Shown in pieces: positions 57,607 to 64,000 of a stretch of 64,000 nucleotides of DNA. The DNA lies in NCBI GenBank assembly GCA_039028935.1, contig JBCCHD010000002.1, forward strand, positions 62,001 to 126,000, read 5' to 3'. Numbering within the stretch: the stretch's first letter is position 1; each line of letters begins with the position of its first letter. The notes below the pieces were generated by a model. The model saw nothing but the letters and a program-made list of their open reading frames with translations. It searched no databases and had not been told where the DNA came from. The stretch is from Pseudomonadota bacterium. Its GTDB lineage: Bacteria > Pseudomonadota > Gammaproteobacteria > Steroidobacterales > SZUA-146. The translations under genes and the position numbers were made by a program.

Positions 57607-60600
57607 TTACTGCAGGCCCGGTCCAGGCGGCAGCAAAAAGCCCTCACGAAGTATCACAAGATCTAAAAAGTTGACAGCGCCATCACCGTTAAAATCTGCA
57701 TCCTCATCCGTGCTGCCAAATACGCTAGCAAACTGCGACACATCCACAAAGTTGACGATGTTGTCGTTGTTCAGATCCGCATCGCATAGATTGCCGAACC
57801 CATCGTCATTCGTGTCGCGCTGATCTGGATTGGCAACGCGCTCGCAATTATCGAGGCCATCCAATACATTATCCTGGTCCTGATCTATTTCGAGCACCAT
57901 ATAGAGTGCATCGCGTCCACTGCTGGGTGGCGTGCTCGTGCCGACCTGCGGCCACAGGTCACCGGTGGTAGCGCCGCCGAGGAGCACTTTCGAATCCGAG
58001 CCCTGTGCAAAGACAAGGCTGGTGAACAGTTCTTCCTCACCGCCACCCTTAAGGCGTGTTGAAAACTCAAGGTCGCTACCATCAGCGGATAGCACGCTGA
58101 CAACCACGTCGTCTGCAGTCGGCCAAATTTCCTGAGGAACTCGGTTGGTGGTGGAAAAACAGGGGCAACGGGCGGCGGATGTCGACGGTACAATCGACAG
58201 CGTGGCATCGAGTGCGCCCACATAAGAGGCCTCCAGACTAAGCGTGCCGGTGCCATCATTTATGTACAGTTTATCGCTGTCACTGCGTCCAATAATCACA
58301 TCCAGATCGTTATCGCCGTCAACATCGACAACCGCTGCGGACAAGTTGTCGGCGTTCGCTTCGGTCAACACGACTACCTGTGACACCATCGCCGCGTCGT
58401 TCAGCGTCAAAACTTCGACTGCACTATCGGCATTTACGACGACCAACTCGTCGGTGCCATCGCCGTCTAGGTCACCTGCGGCGATATCACTGACGGTGCC
58501 AACACTGTGGTTGAGCACAATGGCCGGACCCAGCGCGGCGTTTGTTACATCGTAGAGACGGATGTCTTGAAGCTCATTGGCAACAGCGACAAACTGACCC
58601 GCGGCCGCCAGCGTGTTTAATTCGGCGAGCACAAATGCGGTGGTGTTACCGTCGGTACGGCCGACGCTTGTTTCAACGAACGCTCCAGGCGTTGTACCGG
58701 TTACTTCTACCAATGTGTTTGCACTGCCGTAGTTTGCGACGAGAAAGACGGCTAGGCTGGGCGACAGCCCTAGTATATCCGTCACTACGTCGCGCGAGTC
58801 TTCCGACGCGCTGCCAACCGTATCGAACAAACTGTACGTGAACAGGTTTTCGTCAAACGAGAAGAGCTGGTTCACTCCGTCTCGATTCGCAATAAGACCT
58901 CGAGCGAGAAGGGGGTTGATACTGGCGTTAGCCGAAAAGGCGATGGCGCTGGTATCGTACTGATCGATTTGCGCCAACAGTGGCACGAGCAAACCGAGGC
59001 TCTCTACGTCACCCAAGGCGGTGTAGTTGAGTCCGTCGCGGGCGAAAAATGCGTTATACGTGAGATTGTTATCGGTGAGTGGGAAGACGTCCCGGCTGAC
59101 ACCATTAAAGCTATCGAAGGCCGTGCCGGCATTGGTATTGATCAGATAGGGTTGCGGCGACGCTGGGAGTGGGTTGCGCAGTGGGTAGTCGGGGGCAGAT
59201 GAATTACCGGCGACGTAGGCGCGACCTTCATCATCCACTTTAATCGCATAGAGGAAATCATTGCCGAGCGCGCCGAGATAGGTGCCGTAAATCAGCTGAG
59301 TGGCATCGGCACTAAGCTTGAAAACATAGCTGTCAGCATCCCCCAGATTAGCCGGCGGATCACTCGGCAAGGGCTGAAAAACGCCGGCCGTCGTCTCGTT
59401 CAGTCCTTCCGAGGTGGCGGTCACTCCATAGATATTGCCGTCGGCATCGACATCCATGCTCTGCAAAAACCCGTCGCCGACAAAGGTAGCGGCGGTGACG
59501 GTCGACAGATCGGACGACAGTTTTACGACGATCGAATTAAATCCCAGTTCAATGAGTGGGGTTGGCCGATAGACGCCGGGCGTGGTCGGGAAATCGCTTG
59601 AGCGACTGAATCCGGAGAGATACACATCGCCGTTGTCGTCCACTTGGATATGCCGGCCTGCGTCACGGAACGATCCGCCAAGGCAGGCTGAAAAAAGCAG
59701 TGAACCAGTCGGCGAAATCTTCGCTATTGCTATGTCGCTGGCCGAGCCTGGTAGGGGTTCGATTTGGGGTTGGCTTTCCTCCTCAAAGCACCCGGTGCCA
59801 TTAATCGTGTCGGTGACCGGAAAGTCGGGCGCTGCAGTCTGACCCGCGACATACACATTGTCGGAGGCATCCAGCGCCAAGCCTCTAAAAAACTCGAAGC
59901 CGAAGCCGGTTGTCGCGTTGGGCGCTAAATCGGTACCGCCGAGATACGTGGCGAATACAAAGCTCTGCCCGTCGACCGCCAGCTTAGCCACAAACCCATC
60001 TGAGTTGAGTAGGCCGCCGCCAACAAAATTACCGCCGGCAAACGTGCTTTGAAGGGCATTTAAGGTTGGAAAGTCAGAGGACTCGGTGTTGCCCACAACA
60101 ACAATGTTACCGGCGCTGTCTATCTGTGTGTTTTCGGCGCGTTCCGACCGCGAGCCGCCAAATACGGTAACCCAATTGATGTCGCCCGCCGAGTCCAGCT
60201 CAGCCACAAATACGTCGGATTGCACTTTAAATTCCGAGGGATTCGAAATGAAGTCAAGCAGCGACGTGGTCGTGCCGGAAAGAAGGTAAGCGCCGTTTGT
60301 TCTTTCCAGAAACCGCGTGGTTCGGTCGGTGCGGTTGCCGCCAAAATAGCCGGAGAATTCGATCACGGGGTCGATCACGAGCGCGGCGGTGACATCATGG
60401 TCTTGTAGTTCAAACTGGATAGTGCCTTCCGCGGCGGCGCGAAACCGACCCGCGAGCCGCTGTTCGTTACCATCGATTTGTTGATACACCGCTGGGATCG
60501 TCTGCGTGATGAGGCCCATCGGCGTAGTCGCCTGCCACGACTCCTCGTCCAGCACGGTGGTTGTCGCGCCACTCAGCGAGAGTGTGATCTGCGAGGGGTC

Positions 60601-61089
60601 ACTGTTAGGGGCCACGATGAAGTCGTACTCAAGCTGGCCGTCGTGCAGTCGGTACACGACATCGATACCGTCGTATACATTGGTCACTCGCACTGTCTCG
60701 AAGTGGGGCACGGCTTTGAGCCACTTTTGCTGGTTTGAGCCACTCAGATAATGCGTCATGCCCTTTGCGCGCTGGCCGGCGTGTGACTGGGCGAGTGGAT
60801 TGGCTTGCTCAAAGGTCAGTCGGGCAATGTGTTGCACAAACGGGGTGGGAAGATCGGCAGTGCTCACGTCCTGTAAATGGGGAGTGTTCGTCAAGGTGTC
60901 GGGCGCGGTCAGCAAGAGCTCGATATGGGCTGGTGAAATCAGTGCCGTCAAGTCGTTCGCGCGAACGACGTACCCATACTCGCTACGCGCTTGCCCCTGA
61001 TTCTGTTCGATCCACGACAGAGCGTGAACAGGACTGATGAGAAATAGGGTGGCCAAGGTTAGCCCAAATAACGACAGGCGCTTGTTCAC
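57607..61089 (-). CDS. Giant secreted SBBP/FG-GAP-repeat protein with dockerin-like tail
   Basis: This 1160-aa relative of the convergent neighbour has a clear signal peptide (LSLFGLTLATLFLISPVHA) and an N-terminal domain (WIEQNQGQARSEYGYVVRAN). SBBP units follow (YFGGNRTDRTTRFLERTNGA, VFGGSRSERAENTQIDSAGN and more), then VCBS/FG-GAP-type units near residues 870-950 (AAGDLDGDGTDELVVVN, VDVDGDNDLDVIIGRSD). A calcium loop DQDQDNVLDGLDNCERVANP comes next. The C-terminus has the dockerin-like pair DADLNNDNIVNFVDV and DADFNGDGAVNFLDL, then PPGPGLQ. It should be exported; the role is unknown. GGAGAATCC sits before the ATG at 61089. Confidence 0.88.
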   Translation of the reverse strand: MNKRLSLFGLTLATLFLISPVHALSWIEQNQGQARSEYGYVVRANDLTALISPAHIELLLTAPDTLTNTPHLQDVSTADLPTPFVQHIARLTFEQANPLAQSHAGQRAKGMTHYLSGSNQQKWLKAVPHFETVRVTNVYDGIDVVYRLHDGQLEYDFIVAPNSDPSQITLSLSGATTTVLDEESWQATTPMGLITQTIPAVYQQIDGNEQRLAGRFRAAAEGTIQFELQDHDVTAALVIDPVIEFSGYFGGNRTDRTTRFLERTNGAYLLSGTTTSLLDFISNPSEFKVQSDVFVAELDSAGDINWVTVFGGSRSERAENTQIDSAGNIVVVGNTESSDFPTLNALQSTFAGGNFVGGGLLNSDGFVAKLAVDGQSFVFATYLGGTDLAPNATTGFGFEFFRGLALDASDNVYVAGQTAAPDFPVTDTINGTGCFEEESQPQIEPLPGSASDIAIAKISPTGSLLFSACLGGSFRDAGRHIQVDDNGDVYLSGFSRSSDFPTTPGVYRPTPLIELGFNSIVVKLSSDLSTVTAATFVGDGFLQSMDVDADGNIYGVTATSEGLNETTAGVFQPLPSDPPANLGDADSYVFKLSADATQLIYGTYLGALGNDFLYAIKVDDEGRAYVAGNSSAPDYPLRNPLPASPQPYLINTNAGTAFDSFNGVSRDVFPLTDNNLTYNAFFARDGLNYTALGDVESLGLLVPLLAQIDQYDTSAIAFSANASINPLLARGLIANRDGVNQLFSFDENLFTYSLFDTVGSASEDSRDVVTDILGLSPSLAVFLVANYGSANTLVEVTGTTPGAFVETSVGRTDGNTTAFVLAELNTLAAAGQFVAVANELQDIRLYDVTNAALGPAIVLNHSVGTVSDIAAGDLDGDGTDELVVVNADSAVEVLTLNDAAMVSQVVVLTEANADNLSAAVVDVDGDNDLDVIIGRSDSDKLYINDGTGTLSLEASYVGALDATLSIVPSTSAARCPCFSTTNRVPQEIWPTADDVVVSVLSADGSDLEFSTRLKGGGEEELFTSLVFAQGSDSKVLLGGATTGDLWPQVGTSTPPSSGRDALYMVLEIDQDQDNVLDGLDNCERVANPDQRDTNDDGFGNLCDADLNNDNIVNFVDVSQFASVFGSTDEDADFNGDGAVNFLDLVILREGFLLPPGPGLQ

Positions 61090-61254
61090 TGGATTCTCCT
61101 TTTTCGATTTCTTCTTCCAGGAGCATTGAGTGTACCCGCTCAGTTGGAGGCTCTACAATTGAATCGACATTGGTTCGTTAGTAATCCTGCGTTATGGTAA
61201 GGACCAACAACGATCTTATTGATAGGAACAACACGAACCTGTTTGTCGAACGCT

Positions 61255-63219
61255 ATGTACGCTATTCAAAACCCAAGCACCTCACCAACTTATCGGGCCG
61301 ATATCGATGGCCTACGTGCGATTGCCGTGCTGTCGGTTGTGGTGTACCACATCGATCATCGGTTGGTGCCGGCGGGTTTTCTCGGTGTTGATATTTTCTT
61401 CGTGCTATCGGGATTTTTGATTTCGTCGTTAATAATGAACGAAATCCAAATGGGCACGTTTTCGCTAGTTGAGTTTTATCGTCGACGCATTAAACGCATC
61501 ATGCCGGCAATGTTGTTGGTGTTGGCGACAACCGTATTAGCCGCGCAGTGGTTGTTTCGACCCGAAGAAGCCGAAACCACGGCACGCGCCGGATTCTGGT
61601 CGCTGCTGTCGCTCGCGAACCTGTTTTTTTGGTTGTTTGAAGACACCTCGTATTTTGCGGCGGACAGCAACGAACTGCCTTTATTGCATCTTTGGTCCTT
61701 AGGGGTCGAAGAGCAGTTCTATATCCTCTGGCCGCTATTGCTGATGTTGACCTACTCGGCATTGAAACGCGCGTACTTCGGGCTACTGGTGCTGGGTGCG
61801 CTCGCCTCGTTCGCGTTTGGTGAGTGGTATTTTTCGCGGGATGCATCGTTTGTGTATTTCATGCTGCCATCGCGCGCGGGCGAGCTGTTGGTCGGGGCCA
61901 TCGCCGCACACTATGTGATGTCGGGTCGCACGCTTTCTTCCTCAACGGCAGTGGTGTGCGCGTGGGTGGGTGTGGCGTTGATCGCCGGATCGCTCTGGTG
62001 GGTGACAACGCAAAGGCCCTTTCCAGGCTGGCAGGCTGTACCACCCACGCTTGGCACCGCTCTGCTCATTTTAGCCGGCCATCGCCACTCACCACTGCCG
62101 AATCGTGTGTTGTCGATCGCGCCGCTTGTTTGGATAGGGCTGGTGTCCTACTCCGCCTATCTGTGGCATTGGCCGCTGCTGGCGTTTCTTCATTATGGTG
62201 GGTTCAACCTGTCGCTTGCGCTGGGTGTCGCGGTGTTTGTGCTGACGTTTACACTCGCTTGGTTGTCTTATCGATTTGTCGAACAGCCGCTACGCCGCTC
62301 CTCTGATTCGTTTATTCCACTTGCGTTGAAACAGTTCGTCGTGCCTTCCCTATTGATATCGATACTGATCGGCGTGTCGATGAAGACGGATGGCTACGGT
62401 TTACGTTCCGATACGTATCGTCAAGCACTCGCCGAACAACGCGCCGAACGGCCGGGCGTTTTGGAATACGACTACGTGTGTCAACGGCAACGTTTGAGTG
62501 TGGCCGACTTGACCGATGAACGCTGCGTGCTGGGCGCTAATGGCGACACTGAGCCGAACGCCTTGCTTTGGGGGGATTCAATTGCCGCCCGTTACGTCGG
62601 CATGCTCGGCGTGTTCGCCCGAGAGGCCAATTTTCGGTTTCGCAATCTCGAGGTCGGCTCGTGTCCCCCTCTGCTTTCAGGCTCCGCGCCTTACACCAAT
62701 GTACGCAGAGTGGCGGACTGCGACGCGTCGAATCACTTAGTGTCGAACGCGTTGAATGCCAACACAACCGTGTTTGCCTCGGCGTCCTGGGTGCACTATC
62801 ACTTCAACGGTAACGACGTCGTGGAGGGCTTCGCCCAAACCCTTGGCGATCTCGCCTCGCGCGTCGAGCGTGTCATTATATTGGGACACGGACCAATTGC
62901 GTACGGATACGACACGTTATGCCGAGAAAAGCAGTTGGGTTTTGCTGGTGTGGCGTGCAGCGAGGCACCGGTACCACTCGATCGACGCATTATCGATACG
63001 AATACGCGTCTTCAGCAGCTGGCTGCTCGCTACCCGAATGTGGATTACTTCGACGCGAACGCGTATCTGTGTCCGGGGGACGTTTGTCCACTGTATGTGA
63101 AGGATGAGCCGGTCTTTTTTGATCCCTACCATCTGACCATTGCGGCCTCCTGGCGCATTGGCGAAGAGATCGTAAAACGCGAGGGCGTTCCCCAAGTGTT
63201 TGAGCAGATTGGGAAATAA
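61255..63219 (+). CDS. OafA/OatA-type membrane acyltransferase with SGNH domain
   Basis: The 654-aa protein from ATG 61255 has an acyltransferase-3 domain of about ten membrane spans (YRADIDGLRAIAVLSVVVYH, FLGVDIFFVLSGFLISS, HLWSLGVEEQFYILWPL). A periplasmic SGNH hydrolase-like domain follows, with LLWGDSIAARY and the catalytic Asp/His region DPYHLTIAASWRIG. It moves acetyl or other acyl groups across the inner membrane onto a surface polysaccharide such as O-antigen or peptidoglycan. The longer frame from 61219 has no ribosome site. It is divergent from the giant protein and isolated from other polysaccharide genes. Confidence 0.9.
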   Translation: MYAIQNPSTSPTYRADIDGLRAIAVLSVVVYHIDHRLVPAGFLGVDIFFVLSGFLISSLIMNEIQMGTFSLVEFYRRRIKRIMPAMLLVLATTVLAAQWLFRPEEAETTARAGFWSLLSLANLFFWLFEDTSYFAADSNELPLLHLWSLGVEEQFYILWPLLLMLTYSALKRAYFGLLVLGALASFAFGEWYFSRDASFVYFMLPSRAGELLVGAIAAHYVMSGRTLSSSTAVVCAWVGVALIAGSLWWVTTQRPFPGWQAVPPTLGTALLILAGHRHSPLPNRVLSIAPLVWIGLVSYSAYLWHWPLLAFLHYGGFNLSLALGVAVFVLTFTLAWLSYRFVEQPLRRSSDSFIPLALKQFVVPSLLISILIGVSMKTDGYGLRSDTYRQALAEQRAERPGVLEYDYVCQRQRLSVADLTDERCVLGANGDTEPNALLWGDSIAARYVGMLGVFAREANFRFRNLEVGSCPPLLSGSAPYTNVRRVADCDASNHLVSNALNANTTVFASASWVHYHFNGNDVVEGFAQTLGDLASRVERVIILGHGPIAYGYDTLCREKQLGFAGVACSEAPVPLDRRIIDTNTRLQQLAARYPNVDYFDANAYLCPGDVCPLYVKDEPVFFDPYHLTIAASWRIGEEIVKREGVPQVFEQIGK

Positions 63220-63280
63220 CTTCGCAAAAACATGCGCTTAGTGATTGCGTTTTGCGCGTTCACTCGCCCGTAACAGGGCT

Positions 63281-63290
63281 CTGCTATGAT
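63281..63290 (+). promoter_or_regulatory. Extended -10 promoter of the thioredoxin-fold gene (candidate)
   Basis: CTGCTATGAT contains TGCTATGAT, an extended -10 with five of six matches to TATAAT. The expected -35 position is poor, which extended -10 promoters tolerate. It lies about 30 bases before the ATG of the next gene, and the leader would carry GGAGAA as its ribosome site. Confidence 0.45.
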
Positions 63291-63318
63291 CGAATGAATC
63301 ACCAATTCGGAGAATCAA

Positions 63319-63978
63319 ATGAACGTTTTGACGACACACGCTCGGCTGTCTCGACTCTTTGCGCTCAGCGTGGCGCTTCTTATGTTGTCCACACCACTGA
63401 CCTGGGCGGGCAAGTACAACGCGGTTATTTCGATTGGCGATTCAATGCCGGCGTTTACGGATCTGCCCAATATCGATGGCAACGCAATGTCGTCCAGCGA
63501 TTTGGATGCGGATATTGTTGTGTTGATTTCGCTCGCCAATCACTGCCCATGGGTAAAAGGAATGGACAAAGATATGGTGTCGCTCGCCAGAGACTTCGCG
63601 GATCAAAGCGTGGCGTTTGTTGGTTTGAGCTTCAATCATCGCGAAGACGATCGTCTCGAAGCGATGAAAGTGCACGCTCGTGAAAACGGTTATGGCTTTG
63701 ACTATCTTTTTGATGAAAGTCAGGCGCTAGGCAAAGCGCTGGGTGCAGTGCGTACACCAGAGTACTTTGTATTTAATAAAGAGCGCGAACTGGTTTACAC
63801 AGGGCTTTTGTATAATTCGCCCGCCAAAATCAATCGAGATGGCAGCGTGAATTACACGAAGGGCGAACCGACCGAATTCTATGTGGCGGATGCGATCAAT
63901 GCGTCGTTGGCTGGCAACCTGCCCGATGTAACGGAAACCAAGGCGCACGGATGTTCCGTCAAATACACGCAGGAGTAA
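63319..63978 (+). CDS. Secreted thioredoxin-fold (redoxin) protein
   Basis: The 219-aa protein has a signal peptide (LFALSVALLMLSTPLTWA) and a thioredoxin/AhpC-like fold. The active-site region reads SLANHCPWVKGM, with a single Cys where thioredoxins have two, as in the NHCP-type redoxin subgroup. Further conserved parts are FVGLSFNHREDDRLEAMKVHA and the cis-Pro in VRTPEYFVF. A C-terminal GCSVKY offers a second Cys that may resolve the first. It should act in the periplasm on peroxides or disulfides. Start ATG 63319 has GGAGAATCAA before it. The window ends 22 bases later. Confidence 0.9.
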   Translation: MNVLTTHARLSRLFALSVALLMLSTPLTWAGKYNAVISIGDSMPAFTDLPNIDGNAMSSSDLDADIVVLISLANHCPWVKGMDKDMVSLARDFADQSVAFVGLSFNHREDDRLEAMKVHARENGYGFDYLFDESQALGKALGAVRTPEYFVFNKERELVYTGLLYNSPAKINRDGSVNYTKGEPTEFYVADAINASLAGNLPDVTETKAHGCSVKYTQE

Positions 63979-64000
63979 TTGTTCTCGCGCTGCTCCTGAC

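Noticed and set aside
57593-57823. 76-residue plus-strand frame within the second giant gene
   Set aside because: It is antisense to the dockerin-coding bases, and its Ser-rich residues reflect the Asp-rich repeats on the other strand.
61194-61391. 65-residue frame over the OafA start
   Set aside because: Shadow of the acyltransferase gene in another register.

Overview
The window is a chromosomal stretch of a Gram-negative bacterium, most likely a gammaproteobacterium close to the Xanthomonadales. Signs of this are the lipoproteins, the def-fmt-rsmB block followed by a DUF4390 gene and ntrYX, and an arginine cluster in the order known from Xanthomonas: N-acetylornithine carbamoyltransferase, argG, argE, bifunctional N-acetylglutamate synthase/kinase, argC, argH. 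Base composition and codon use look even throughout. I found no tRNA, rRNA, insertion sequence, prophage or CRISPR array, so this reads as core chromosome plus family-specific genes.

Layout. 1-2.7 kb: the 3' part of ppk1, a VOC protein and a cold shock protein. 2.7-13 kb: a TPR protein, a frameshifted membrane protein, a NarL-type two-component pair, a YdeI-type protein, a PLP decarboxylase, a large membrane hydrolase, and a lipoprotein cytochrome c' overlapping a cytochrome b561. 13-17 kb (minus strand): an AbgT transporter, an acyltransferase and a membrane-anchored GST. 17-23 kb (minus): gltBD, glutamate synthase. 23.1-30.7 kb (plus): a 620-base regulatory region and the arginine operon. 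30.8-46 kb: mixed transport, lipid and envelope genes, including a DUF2157/DUF4401/GDYXXLXY cassette with overlapping genes and a LemA/DUF2207 pair. 46.4-53.5 kb: def-fmt-rsmB-DUF4390-ntrY-ntrX. 53.9-61.1 kb: two convergent giant secreted SBBP/dockerin-like proteins. 61.3-64 kb: an OafA-type acyltransferase and a secreted thioredoxin-fold protein.

The most interesting item lies between gltB and the arginine operon and is too short for ordinary gene finding. It is a 26-codon leader ORF (23561-23641) with four Arg codons in a six-codon stretch. A strong intrinsic terminator (23663-23692) follows, and a segment overlapping the leader stop codon (23632-23639) can pair with the terminator's 5' arm. 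This is the architecture of ribosome-mediated transcription attenuation, here apparently for arginine synthesis through acetylated intermediates. I do not recall a described arginine attenuator of this type in proteobacteria. Upstream of it are several dyads, one resembling an NtrC box, which may coordinate glutamate supply (gltBD) with its use for arginine.

Other points: an NtrX whose AAA+ domain has lost Walker A Lys, Walker B Asp-Glu and the GAFTGA loop; a shared dockerin plus Pro-Gly-Pro tail on the two giant proteins; a one-base frameshift in a conserved membrane protein; and an orphan terminator-like hairpin near 10.8 kb.
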